A DNA stretch of 57,943 nucleotides from UCB3 sp964415605 (lineage in GTDB: Bacteria > Chloroflexota > Anaerolineae > Epilineales > Epilineaceae), in NCBI GenBank assembly GCA_964415605.1, contig CAYQBA010000002.1:1-57943 (forward strand). Direction: 5' to 3'. This document shows, piece after piece, positions 28,701 through 36,673 of the stretch (positions are counted from its first letter, which is position 1; each line of letters opens with the position of its first letter). Made by a program: the position numbers and the translations under genes. The notes under the pieces were generated by a model that was not told the DNA's origin, did not search any database, and was given only the letters and a program-made list of their open reading frames with translations.

Positions 28701-31497
28701 CAAGCCGGCGCGCAACGGCACGCTGGAGATCGCCGGCGACATCGCCTCGGACCCGGTGATCCTGACGTCGCTGCGCGACGACCTCACGGCCTGCGCGAGC
28801 GGCAACCGCACCGACCCGCTGTGCGACACCAACGGCGACCAGGACCTCAGCGAGCCGCGCTTCGGCGACTGGCGCGGGATCGACGTGCTGGCGGACGCCA
28901 CGTCCGCGCGGATCAGCGGCGCCAGGCTCATGTTCGCCGGCAGCACCGACGCCGCCCTCATCATCCGCGGCGCCGACGTGACGGTCGAGCACTCCGAGAT
29001 CAGCGAGTCGGCGACCAACGCCATCTCGGTCAGCCCGGGCCTGGCGGGCGGCCTCCAGCCGCCGATGGTCGTCATCCGCGACAACACCCTGGTGCGCAAC
29101 ACCGAGGGCGCCGGCATCGAGATGACGAACAACGCCAACGTGACCATCGAGGGCAACCGCTTCATCGACAACCAGCGCTCGGTCATCAACGCCTCGAGCG
29201 GCAACATCATCACCCGCAACAACGTGGCGGTGGGCAACGTCCGCGACGCGATGGACGTCCAGGCCGACATCAAGAGCAACCAGCGCTGGCAGAGCGACCT
29301 CGTGCGCGAGCTGTCGCGCAACATCGCGGTGGACAAGAGCGCGGCGCTCGACGTCGACCCCGGCACGGTCATCCAGTTCGCCGAGCGCACACAGCTGCGG
29401 GTGGCCAACATCCTGCGCGCCGAGGGCGCCGTCTTCACCTCGGTGCACACCGACCCCACCCTGAGCCAGCGCTGGAACAACGTGGAGTTCCAGGCCAGCT
29501 CAAGCGGCTACATCAAGAACAGCCTGCTGTTCTTCGGCAGCACGGGCTCGTCGACGGGCGTGGTCAGCGTGCTGTCGGTCAACCAGCCGGTCGAGATCCT
29601 CTACAACCTGCTGCTGCGCCTGGGCAACGTGGGCTTCGTCGTCAACGGCAACACGAGCCCGCGCACGCGGATCGAGGGCAACCTGATCCGCGAGATCTAC
29701 GACACGCGGGCGCCGGCGATCTCGGTCCTCAACGGCGCGCGGCCGACCATCACCCGCAACCGCCTGGACTCGATGGGCGTCGGCATCCAGGTGTCGAACC
29801 AGACCGCGCCGGTGGTGACGCACAACAGCTTCACCGGCATCTCGCGCTTCGGCATCGAGAACGCGGGGCAGCTGTGCATCGAGGAGGCCGGCAACAACTG
29901 GTGGGGCGGCGACGCCGGGCCCAAGGACGGGCGCGACCTCGGCGCCACCGAGCGCTGCCGCGGCATGACCTACAACGACGGCAACGGCGTCCCGGTCACC
30001 GACAACGTCCGCTACGCCCCGCACCTCACGGCGCCGCCGCCGATCGCGCCGCTGGTGGAGGCGCCGTCGTGCGGCGTCACCAACCGCGACGACATCGTGG
30101 TCAAGGGGACGGCCGGGGCCGGGTCCAAGGTCCAGATCCTCGACGGCGACCAGGTGATCGGCGACAGCCTCGCGGGCGTCGACGGCCGGTTCGAGGCCAA
30201 CGTCCGGCTGGCCGCCGGCACGCACAAGCTGAGCTTCCAGTCGGTCAGCACGATCAAGAACTCGACCGGGGCCGACGTCGAGGTTGCCAGCGCCCGCACG
30301 GGCTTCCGCGTCGTCACGGTGGACCCGCTGTCGGCGGTGGACCCGGCCGGCATCCGCTTCGAGTACGGCCCGGCGGGCAGCGCGCGGCTGCAGCCGGTGC
30401 GCGACATCGCCGGCTGCAGCACGGGCTGCGGCGGGCCGTCGAGCGGGCGCGTGACGCTGCCGGCGAACACCGAGGTGCGGGTGCGCATCAACGGCGCCAT
30501 CGACGGGGCCCCGTCGAAGGTGCTGTTCGTGCAGCCGGGCCTGGAGGTGGCGTTCGTCAACGAGGGCGGCTTCTGGCGGACGCCACCGTTCGAGCCGCAG
30601 CAGGGCAGCTTCACGCTGAAGGTGGACGGCTCCAAGGCCACCGACTGCGTCGGCTACATCTACCTCGGCCTGACGGGGCTGGTGTTCGGCGACGTCGGGG
30701 CGAGCGGCGAGGCTGTGTTCAAGTACGACTTCGAGGACGGCCGCGAGGGCCTGTGGACGGGCGAGGGCGACTGGAAGCTGGCGCGCGGCGGCTACCGCAG
30801 CGAGTGGGCGTGGGGCAACCCGGGCGACAAGCCGACGTACCGCAACGGCGCCAACCAGTCGTTGACGCTCGGCAAGGCCTTCAACCTGCAGGGCGTCGCC
30901 TCGCCGCAGCTGACGTTCTGGCACAAGTACCGCTTCGCCGCCGGCGATCGCGGCGTGGTCGAGGTCCGCACGTCGGACACCGGCGGGTGGCAGGCGCCGC
31001 TCATCACGTTCGACACCGGCGCGTCGGGCGACTGGCGGTTCGTGACGATCCCGCTCGACAAGTACGCGCGCGAGCGGCGGGTGGAGTTCCGCTTCCGGAT
31101 GTTCACCGACGCCAACCCGAACACGATCGACGAGGGCTGGCTGATCGACGACGTCTCGGTGTCGCCGGGCGGCCGCGGCAACGAGCGCTACGACAGCGGC
31201 GAGCCGCTGGTGGCGGGCGCGCGCGTGACGCTGCGGCAGCGCAACCCCGACACGGGGCTGTGGACCGACTGGGACGGCACGGCGACGGGCCAGGCGAACC
31301 CGCAGATCACCGGCCCGGACGGCAGCTACGGCTTCTTCAGCCTGCCGCCGGCGGAGTACCGCATCGTGGTGTGGCACGAGGTGTACGGCGTCAAGACGCT
31401 CGACCCGCTGCCGGTGTGGGACGGGACGTTCCAGCTCAACGTGCCGGTCAGCGCCGGCGAGCCGATCTACCTGCCGATCACGCGCAAGAGCCAGTAG
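25735..31497 (+). CDS. Giant secreted parallel beta-helix repeat protein
   Basis: The 1920-residue protein has a signal peptide ending near ARAAAAP. It then has six related modules of about 200-250 residues starting near 51, 253, 482, 728, 950 and 1183. Each opens with a Trp-containing segment and PYLV/PFVV-like strand, then a signature like IxPGxVVKF. Right-handed beta-helix rungs follow (for example ERNAAAVGIQPNVAL). Next come an Ig-like domain (about 1440-1530), a MAM/jelly-roll-like domain (about 1660-1820; FWHKYRFAAGDRG, GWLIDDVSVSPGG), an SdrD-B-like domain and the tail IYLPITRKSQ. It is probably a surface adhesin or polysaccharide-binding protein. GGAGAG lies 8 nt before the ATG. Confidence 0.85.
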   Translation: MIRPTVMRWRAAPLAIAALVLAAWSARAAAAPASPQQETDVCAAGSTVPAGTVWTAAQSPYLVKCSLRVETENSSLQIDPGVVVKFDRNGQLRVRGPFKVAGASAADVEFTSSQASPQPGDWAGITLEAGAAVEMVGATVRYGQTAITVQSAGAVLRHVLVEKASRSAIYVNGADNVTLDQTVVRDNAEYGMDLADRSDAMITLTLTGNTFERNGEGAVSAEPNIQLNISGSIASGNGLNGIVLEGGRATGPVTWKGEDLPYLVTSSYTAYTDLTLEPGTVVKFGVPSGAGSPGMSSQTGKLFVNGTAEKPVYFTALVDDTACTSATVSCDANNDGSATLPQEGGLWQRLEYRNTSGGGNVTHAEFRYGSDGMLRVGAAGVTVADSKFVKSAGHGLNVQSATTQIERSTFADNRGNGIEAAVSSSSSAPMAVTITNCTFERNAAAVGIQPNVALISSGNQTPNNTNRVNGYQVNGGSITVPRTWRAGDLPFVVADRATVDLSQSTDTLGPSLTIEPGAVVKMGQDAKIVVSRGGLSVGHPDATAKVLITSVKDNACDADGSVPPDCDTVQGGGQPNPGDWYGIEVQRTSDGVSLNHVRILYGGSDFGAGLKLLNGDSVLAGSEQLNDVEIGQSSGYGLHIQQVTTKLLGGHIVDNKRSGVFVEGVTTPVTLFMEDTIIEENGGAAIDMDANVVIDLDDPDSAAPPLPNTIRDNGLNAVAVNGAMRNARVWLPLNGIPYVVTDDVDVASPTTFEIRPGVVVKFEDARITTSRGTLVAEGTPDNPIVFTSVLDDSVGLPALTTDGAPAPGDWEGLVFTSTGGGGRLKHVQIRYTGGANTPAVTVGKRGIPIDHVRISDGSNAGVLIDIPASDLSVSPVSINDSEIKNMFGDAIRITAQASSRVDPTIERTRIERCQAVIRMDANVQLTLRDNTVGENVLNGVAVSGTVNELRRWSKSNLAYVLAPSVQIGAGARLLIEAGTVIKADADGFLKPARNGTLEIAGDIASDPVILTSLRDDLTACASGNRTDPLCDTNGDQDLSEPRFGDWRGIDVLADATSARISGARLMFAGSTDAALIIRGADVTVEHSEISESATNAISVSPGLAGGLQPPMVVIRDNTLVRNTEGAGIEMTNNANVTIEGNRFIDNQRSVINASSGNIITRNNVAVGNVRDAMDVQADIKSNQRWQSDLVRELSRNIAVDKSAALDVDPGTVIQFAERTQLRVANILRAEGAVFTSVHTDPTLSQRWNNVEFQASSSGYIKNSLLFFGSTGSSTGVVSVLSVNQPVEILYNLLLRLGNVGFVVNGNTSPRTRIEGNLIREIYDTRAPAISVLNGARPTITRNRLDSMGVGIQVSNQTAPVVTHNSFTGISRFGIENAGQLCIEEAGNNWWGGDAGPKDGRDLGATERCRGMTYNDGNGVPVTDNVRYAPHLTAPPPIAPLVEAPSCGVTNRDDIVVKGTAGAGSKVQILDGDQVIGDSLAGVDGRFEANVRLAAGTHKLSFQSVSTIKNSTGADVEVASARTGFRVVTVDPLSAVDPAGIRFEYGPAGSARLQPVRDIAGCSTGCGGPSSGRVTLPANTEVRVRINGAIDGAPSKVLFVQPGLEVAFVNEGGFWRTPPFEPQQGSFTLKVDGSKATDCVGYIYLGLTGLVFGDVGASGEAVFKYDFEDGREGLWTGEGDWKLARGGYRSEWAWGNPGDKPTYRNGANQSLTLGKAFNLQGVASPQLTFWHKYRFAAGDRGVVEVRTSDTGGWQAPLITFDTGASGDWRFVTIPLDKYARERRVEFRFRMFTDANPNTIDEGWLIDDVSVSPGGRGNERYDSGEPLVAGARVTLRQRNPDTGLWTDWDGTATGQANPQITGPDGSYGFFSLPPAEYRIVVWHEVYGVKTLDPLPVWDGTFQLNVPVSAGEPIYLPITRKSQ

Positions 31498-31520
31498 GCG
31501 GCGGCCGGCTACGGTCGCGC

Positions 31521-31556
31521 CGCGGGGCGGGCGGGGGATTCCCCGCCCGCCCCGCG
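31521..31556. terminator. Strong bidirectional terminator hairpin
   Basis: A perfect 16-bp GC stem (31521-31536 with 31541-31556) has a GATT loop. It lies between the convergent beta-helix and P450 genes and is followed on the plus strand by GTGTCTTTG. Confidence 0.7.
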
Positions 31557-31599
31557 TGTCTTTGTCGAGGGCGTTCGGCGGCGGATGCCGCCGGGCCCG

Positions 31600-33000
31600 T
31601 CACGCCACGGCGAGCGGCGTGTCCACCGCGGGTGCCGCATCGATGGGCCTGTGCGTCCCGGCGCGGCGCTCGAGCACGACCCGGATGCCGTGCCGCGGCC
31701 GCAGCGTGATGAGCGGATCGGGCACCACCGGGTGGCCCGGCACGAGGCGCATGCGCCAGCCCTGGGCCAGCGTGGCCAGGACGAGCAGCCCCTCAGCCCA
31801 CGCGAATGCCTCGCCGACGCAGCGCCGCGGGCCGCCGCCGAACGGGAAGTAGGCGTACTTGGGCCGGGCCGGCACGTCGGCGGCCCAGCGGTCCGGGTCG
31901 AAGCGGAAGGGGTCGGGGTACCACCGCGGGTCGTGGTGGACCACCCACTGGCTGACCAGGACGACGGCGCCGCGCGGGATGCCGTAGCCGCCGATGCTGC
32001 AGTCGCGCGCGGCCCGCCGCCCGAGAAGCCACGCCGGCGGGTACAGGCGCATGGCTTCGCTGAAGACCATCCGCGTGTAGGGCAAGGCCGGGAGATCGTC
32101 GAGCGTGGGCGGGCGGCCCCCCAGCACGCGGTCGAGCTCGGCCGCGAGCCGCAGGTCGACCTCCGGGTGCTCGGCCAGGAGGAACCACGTCCACGCCAGC
32201 GCGTTGGCGGTGGTCTCGTGGCCAGCCAGGAAGAGCGTCATGACCTCGTCGCGGAGCTGCTGGTCGGACATGCCTCGCCCGTCGCCTTCGTCGTCGACGG
32301 CGGCCAGGAGCATCGACAGGAGGTCGCCGTGGTCGCGCCCCTCGGCCCGCCGGGCGGCGATCATCCCGTAGATCGTCTGGTCGAGCGTGGCCCGCGCGGC
32401 TTCGAGTCCCGCGGCCGAGGGCCACAGGCCGCGCTCGACCACCCACTCCGGCAGGAACAGCGCGAGCGACCCGAACGACCCCACTGTCTGGCGCATGGCG
32501 GTGTCGAGATCGGCGCTGTCGGCGGTCACGGCGTGGCCGAACAACGTCTTGGCCACGATGGCGCGCGTCAGGTGCATCATCTCGGTGGCGGCGTCGACCA
32601 CCTGGCCGGGCCGCCATCCGTCACCGTGGGCGCGCGCGAGGTCGACCATGATGGCGCCGTAGGCCGCCATGCGACGCTTGTGGAAGGCGGGCAGCACCAG
32701 CCGCCGCTGGCGCTGGTGGAGCTCGCCCTCGCTGGTCAGGAGGCCCTGGCCGAGCAGCCGCTTGGCGCGCTCGAGCGCCCGGCCCTTGGTGAAGCTGGCC
32801 GCCTGCGTCTCGAGCACATCCTGGATCAGGCCGGGGTCGCTGACGAGGTAGACCGGTTGGCGCGCCAAGGTGAAGCCGACCATGTCGCCGTGGGTGCGCG
32901 CGGTCTGGAGCAGGAAGCCGAGGCGGTCGCGGCGGAAGCGGAGCAGGGTGCCGCCCGGCAAGCGGCTCCGCGGGCCGGGCGGCTCGATGGCAGTGGGCAT
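31600..33000 (-). CDS. Cytochrome P450
   Basis: The 466-residue soluble heme monooxygenase shows the I-helix oxygen-binding motif AGHETTANAL, the K-helix ExxR in FSEAMRLYP, and the heme loop FPFGGGPRRCVGEAFAW with ligand Cys394. The N-terminal proline-rich PPGPRSRLPGGTLLRFRRDR and the overall pattern resemble bacterial CYP102/CYP110/CYP120-like fatty-acid or terpenoid hydroxylases. No redox partner gene is adjacent. The ATG at 33000 has GGAGGG six nt upstream; a frame open to 35142 is a shadow of the site-2 protease gene. Substrate unknown. Confidence 0.93.
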   Translation of the reverse strand: MPTAIEPPGPRSRLPGGTLLRFRRDRLGFLLQTARTHGDMVGFTLARQPVYLVSDPGLIQDVLETQAASFTKGRALERAKRLLGQGLLTSEGELHQRQRRLVLPAFHKRRMAAYGAIMVDLARAHGDGWRPGQVVDAATEMMHLTRAIVAKTLFGHAVTADSADLDTAMRQTVGSFGSLALFLPEWVVERGLWPSAAGLEAARATLDQTIYGMIAARRAEGRDHGDLLSMLLAAVDDEGDGRGMSDQQLRDEVMTLFLAGHETTANALAWTWFLLAEHPEVDLRLAAELDRVLGGRPPTLDDLPALPYTRMVFSEAMRLYPPAWLLGRRAARDCSIGGYGIPRGAVVLVSQWVVHHDPRWYPDPFRFDPDRWAADVPARPKYAYFPFGGGPRRCVGEAFAWAEGLLVLATLAQGWRMRLVPGHPVVPDPLITLRPRHGIRVVLERRAGTHRPIDAAPAVDTPLAVA

Positions 33001-33108
33001 GACGGCCCTCCGTTCAACGCTCGATGCGGTGATGGCCTGCCTGCCGCTGCCGCCACACGGGCCGGCGGTGGGGGCGGCCAGCCATCCGAGACGGATGCTC
33101 GGATCGTG

Positions 33109-33114
33109 ATTATA
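33109..33114 (-). promoter_or_regulatory. -10 box of the P450 gene
   Basis: A perfect TATAAT on the minus strand lies about 100 nt upstream of the P450 ATG, between it and the MOSC gene. TTGGCC lies 15 nt further upstream as a poorly spaced -35. Confidence 0.45.
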
Positions 33115-33191
33115 GGCACCCCGACCGTCGGCCAACCGGCGTCGGCCCGGTGGGCGGCGGGCGGCCGCGGGGTGCTCCGGGGGCGAGCGCG

Positions 33192-33782
33192 CTAACCTGC
33201 CGGCGGCGCTTCGACGATCTTCGTCACGCGATCGCCCACCCGGATCGCGCCGGGGGTGACGACGCGGGCGTAGATGCCCCGCAGGTTGAGCGCGCGCCCG
33301 ACCTCCGAGTTGACGAACTTCATCGCGTCGGCGCCGTAGCGGTCCACGAACTTGTGGCAGCCGGTGTGCGGCTGCGTGGTCACCTCGATGACGGCCTCCC
33401 CGACGGCGAGGCGCGTCCCGGCGGGCAGGTTCTCGCCGCTGAGGTCGAGGTCGACGAACAGCTGGTCGCCGGCCAGCGGCCAGCGCTCCGGCGTGCGGGC
33501 GATGAGGTCGATGGCCCGCGCGTTCATCAGCGTCAGCTGCATGTCGGGGTGGGCCGTGCCATCGGGCATGCGCCGGCTGCCGCGCGCGCGCCAGTTGTCG
33601 CCGGCGAGCCCGTCCTCGACCGACAGGGTCGCGCGGTCCACCGCTTCCCGCGCGTCGGTTGCGGGACGCCGGACGATGCACGCCAGTCGACCGCCGTCGC
33701 GCGGGGAGCGACGGATCTCGTCGAGGCCGGCGTGCAGGGCTTCCATCGGCAGGTGCAGGTCCATCGTCAGGGTCGTGCTCAT
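33192..33782 (-). CDS. MOSC-domain protein
   Basis: The 196-residue protein belongs to the MOSC superfamily (molybdenum cofactor sulfurase C-terminal domain). It has SVEDGLAGDNWRARGSRR near the start, LSGENLPAGTRLAVGEAVIEV and the conserved Cys142 in QPHTGCHKF. MOSC proteins move sulfur or bind Moco, as in YiiM-type reductases; the precise role here is unknown. GAGGAA precedes the ATG at 33782; a GTG one codon upstream is also open. It is divergent from the site-2 protease, with promoters facing away from each other. Confidence 0.85.
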   Translation of the reverse strand: MSTTLTMDLHLPMEALHAGLDEIRRSPRDGGRLACIVRRPATDAREAVDRATLSVEDGLAGDNWRARGSRRMPDGTAHPDMQLTLMNARAIDLIARTPERWPLAGDQLFVDLDLSGENLPAGTRLAVGEAVIEVTTQPHTGCHKFVDRYGADAMKFVNSEVGRALNLRGIYARVVTPGAIRVGDRVTKIVEAPPAG

Positions 33783-33886
33783 CACAGGTTCCTCGGTTGC
33801 GGATGGGGGTCAGGACAATCGCGGCGGTGGCCGTTTCCCGCCGGGGCGCCGGCGTCGCCACCGGAAGGGCTCGCCCGCGCGACCCA

Positions 33887-33895
33887 ATCGTAGCA
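33887..33895 (-). promoter_or_regulatory. Extended -10 promoter of the MOSC gene
   Basis: On the minus strand TGCTACGAT is an extended -10 about 105 nt before the ATG. It lies 22 nt from the opposite-facing -10 of the site-2 protease gene. Confidence 0.45.
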
Positions 33896-33917
33896 CGCTC
33901 GCGCGGCCCGGCGGCCG

Positions 33918-33926
33918 TGCTAGAAT
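33918..33926 (+). promoter_or_regulatory. Extended -10 promoter of the site-2 protease gene
   Basis: TGCTAGAAT on the plus strand places the transcript start near 33933, giving a leader of about 18 nt that holds the AAAGGA ribosome site. Confidence 0.55.
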
Positions 33927-33951
33927 CACGATCCGTGTGAAAGGATCGTCC

Positions 33952-35067
33952 GTGACCGTCAACTGGATCCCCGCCGACAGCCGCACCATCGCGTTCGAGC
34001 ATGCGCTCGTCGACGTGATGAACATCCACGACGTCACCGTCCGGGGCGGCGAGGTCGTGATCTTCCGCGGGCAGTTCCTGCGCAGCCCGGAGCTGGTGTA
34101 CGACCACATCGTCGGGGCGTTCAAGGCGCACAAGGCGATGCCGCTCCTGCGGCAGGAGGGCGGCCGCGACATCGTGGTGGCCTACCCGGCGCCGGCGGTG
34201 GGCCGGCGGTCGCGCACCCGGGTGCACGTGGCGCTGTTTGTCCTGACGCTCCTCAGCACGCTGATGGCCGGCACGCTGCAGGCCGCACCGCCCGCGGCGC
34301 TGGAAGCGGCGACGGACCTGGCGGGGCTCGGGCGGCTCCTGGCGGCGCACTGGACGGCGGGCCTGCCGTTCACGGTGGCGCTCCTGGGCATCCTCGGCGT
34401 GCACGAGTTCGGCCACTACTTCGTGGCGCGGCACTACCGGCTGGATGTCAGCCTGCCGTACTTCATCCCGTTCCCGCTGAACCCGCTCACGGGCACGCTC
34501 GGCGCGGTGATCCGGATCCAGTCGCCGTTCGAGTCGCGCAAGGCGCTGTTCGACGTCGGCATCGCGGGCCCGTTGGCCGGCCTGGCGATCGCGGTGCCGG
34601 TGGTGGCGCTGGGGTTGCTGCAGGCGGATCTCGTGCCGCTGACGGCCGGCGCGCAGGTGATCAACGAGCCGCTCTTGTTCCGCTGGATGGCGCTTTTCTT
34701 CGCGCCGGCCCGCGCCCCGGGCTTCGACCTCGAGATGAACCCGCTCCTCATGGCCGGCTGGTGGGGCTTCTTCATCACCGCGCTCAACCTGACGCCGATC
34801 TCGCAGCTCGACGGCGGGCACGTGCTCTACGGGCTGTTCGGCCCGGCCCACCGCGTCATCGCCCGCGCGATGTTCGCGGTGGCGGCGGCCGTGACGCTCC
34901 TGGTCAACCCCAGCTACCTCGTGATGCTGATCCTGGTCTACCTGATGGGCATCGAGCACCCGCCGGCGCTCAACGACCTGACGCCGATCGGGACGCCGCG
35001 CAAGCTCCTGGGGTGCTTCGCGCTGGTGCTCTTCGGCCTGCTCTTCACGCCCAACCCCTTCCCGTAG
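33952..35067 (+). CDS. Site-2 protease family intramembrane metalloprotease (M50)
   Basis: The 371-residue multi-pass protease has a soluble N-terminal domain of about 85 residues and then membrane helices. The zinc site HEFGH is at 151-155. The family loop NPLTGTLGAVIRIQSPF follows, and the second motif NLTPISQLDGGHVLYG has Asp287. The architecture matches the EGY1/S2P-like M50 branch found in cyanobacteria and Chloroflexota. The GTG at 33952 is preferred because AAAGGA lies six nt upstream; a GTG at 33937 is an alternative. It starts a plus-strand run with the two GT39-like genes. Confidence 0.9.
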   Translation: MTVNWIPADSRTIAFEHALVDVMNIHDVTVRGGEVVIFRGQFLRSPELVYDHIVGAFKAHKAMPLLRQEGGRDIVVAYPAPAVGRRSRTRVHVALFVLTLLSTLMAGTLQAAPPAALEAATDLAGLGRLLAAHWTAGLPFTVALLGILGVHEFGHYFVARHYRLDVSLPYFIPFPLNPLTGTLGAVIRIQSPFESRKALFDVGIAGPLAGLAIAVPVVALGLLQADLVPLTAGAQVINEPLLFRWMALFFAPARAPGFDLEMNPLLMAGWWGFFITALNLTPISQLDGGHVLYGLFGPAHRVIARAMFAVAAAVTLLVNPSYLVMLILVYLMGIEHPPALNDLTPIGTPRKLLGCFALVLFGLLFTPNPFP

Positions 35068-35089
35068 CCGCCCGGCGCCCCGCCCCGTC

Positions 35090-36673
35090 GTGACCTCGCT
35101 CCGTGCCGCCAGCGCCGACGTCGGCCTGGCCGTGGCGTTCACCGTGCTGGCGGCGATGGTCCGCTGGCCGCTCTTGCACCTCGTCCCGCGCTACACCGAC
35201 GAGACCGGCGAGGTGGCCACGGCGATCGCGATCGCCTTCGAGGGCGCCCGGCCGCTGGTGCACAACGACGCCTATCGCGGCCCGTTCTGGGCGTACCTCC
35301 TGGCGGGCGTGCTCACGATCACCGGGCCGGACCCGGACGTCCCGCGCTGGTTCGCGTTGGGGCTGGGTTCGCTGGCGGTCGGGGCGACGTACCTGCTCGG
35401 CCGGGCCGTCGCCGGCCGGCTCGCCGGGGGCGTGGCCGCGCTCCTGATGGCCACGGCGTTCGGGCCGGTCGCCCTCGGCGGCCACGTGCCGTGGAGCAAC
35501 AACAGCACGCCGCTGTGGGTGGCGCTGGCGGCGCTGGCGCTCGTGCTGGGGGCCGGGCGGCGGAGCGATGCCCGTGCCGGCCGCCGCGCCGACGCGTGGC
35601 TGGTGCTCGCCGGCCTGCTCTGGGGCCTGGCGCTCCAGACGCACCCCTCGGTGCTGGCGCTCCTGCCGGGCGCGGCGCTGTGGTTCGTCGCGGCGCCGGA
35701 CCGCCGGGCGCGGCTGCGGACGCCGGGACCGTGGTGCGCCGCCGCGGTGTTCGTGGCCGCGCTCGCGCCGATCATCGCGCACAACGTCCAGGCGGGCGCC
35801 GCGCGCTACGTCGAGGACGCGTTCAACCCGTCGCAGCCGGTGACGGCGGACCACAGCCCGGCGGCCCTGGCGGCCAACCTCGTGGGGCTCGCCGGGCAGG
35901 TCGGCCGGTCGGCCGGGGCCGGCGCGCCGCGCGAGCCGGGCGATCCGACGCCCAACGCGATGGTCGCGCTCACCGACGCGCTGCGGCCGGCGGCGACGGC
36001 GGCCTACGCGCTCTTGCTCTTCGGCGCGCTGGCGTGGGCGGCGTGGCGGGGTCCGCGCCTGTTGGCCGCCCTGGCGGCGTCGGCGGTCGCGATCCTGCCG
36101 TGGATCACCGACGGCTTCCAAGGCTTCCACGACATGCGGTACGTCGTCATCGTGCTGCCGCTAGCGTACGTCGCGCTGGGCGCCTGGCTCGCCCAGACGC
36201 CCACGGGCCCGCGCGGGCGCCGCTGGCGGACCGCGATGGTCGCCCTGGCGGCGCTGTACGCGCTGGGGGCGACCGCGGCTTTCTACGGCCGCGAGGTGGC
36301 CGCGGGCCGGACCAACGCCGGGATCCGGGCCGCGACGGCGTGGCTGGCGGCGCACGCGGCGGGCCCCGGCGACCACGTGCTGCTCGACAAGGCGATGCGC
36401 GACCTGAAGCTCGGCGGCGGGGGCAACGTGACGCGCGCGCTCGAGCAGCGGCTCGGCCTGTTGGGGGTCGAGCCGACGGTGGCGGACATCGACGAGATCC
36501 GCTGGTTCCTCGCCCACGACGGCGGCTCGACGCTCTGGATCGTCGCGGCGGACGGCACGGTCGGGCAGCTGCGCACCGAGGCGGGCGGCGCGGCCCTCGC
36601 AGACGTGCCGCGCGCCGGCGAGGATCCGCCCCACGGGGGCTGGCGCGTGGTGCGCCGCACGGGGCGGCCATGA
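35090..36673 (+). CDS. GT39-like multi-pass membrane glycosyltransferase, copy 1
   Basis: The 527-residue protein has roughly ten or more hydrophobic helices and an early luminal acidic motif, RYTDETGEVATAI, in the position of the catalytic Asp/Glu of dolichol- or undecaprenyl-phosphate sugar transferases (PMT/ArnT type). HNDAYRGPFWAYLLA follows. The GTG at 35090 lies 22 nt after the protease stop. It overlaps the next gene by 4 nt and is clearly paralogous to it (TDE, ARPL, DAY and PWSNNSTPLW versus AWSNASTPLW). The sugar acceptor is unknown. Confidence 0.75.
   Translation: MTSLRAASADVGLAVAFTVLAAMVRWPLLHLVPRYTDETGEVATAIAIAFEGARPLVHNDAYRGPFWAYLLAGVLTITGPDPDVPRWFALGLGSLAVGATYLLGRAVAGRLAGGVAALLMATAFGPVALGGHVPWSNNSTPLWVALAALALVLGAGRRSDARAGRRADAWLVLAGLLWGLALQTHPSVLALLPGAALWFVAAPDRRARLRTPGPWCAAAVFVAALAPIIAHNVQAGAARYVEDAFNPSQPVTADHSPAALAANLVGLAGQVGRSAGAGAPREPGDPTPNAMVALTDALRPAATAAYALLLFGALAWAAWRGPRLLAALAASAVAILPWITDGFQGFHDMRYVVIVLPLAYVALGAWLAQTPTGPRGRRWRTAMVALAALYALGATAAFYGREVAAGRTNAGIRAATAWLAAHAAGPGDHVLLDKAMRDLKLGGGGNVTRALEQRLGLLGVEPTVADIDEIRWFLAHDGGSTLWIVAADGTVGQLRTEAGGAALADVPRAGEDPPHGGWRVVRRTGRP

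Noticed and set aside
25660..29448. 1262-codon open frame on the minus strand
   Set aside because: Antisense shadow of the beta-helix gene, rich in Arg/His/Val/Asp as expected for a GC-skewed complement.
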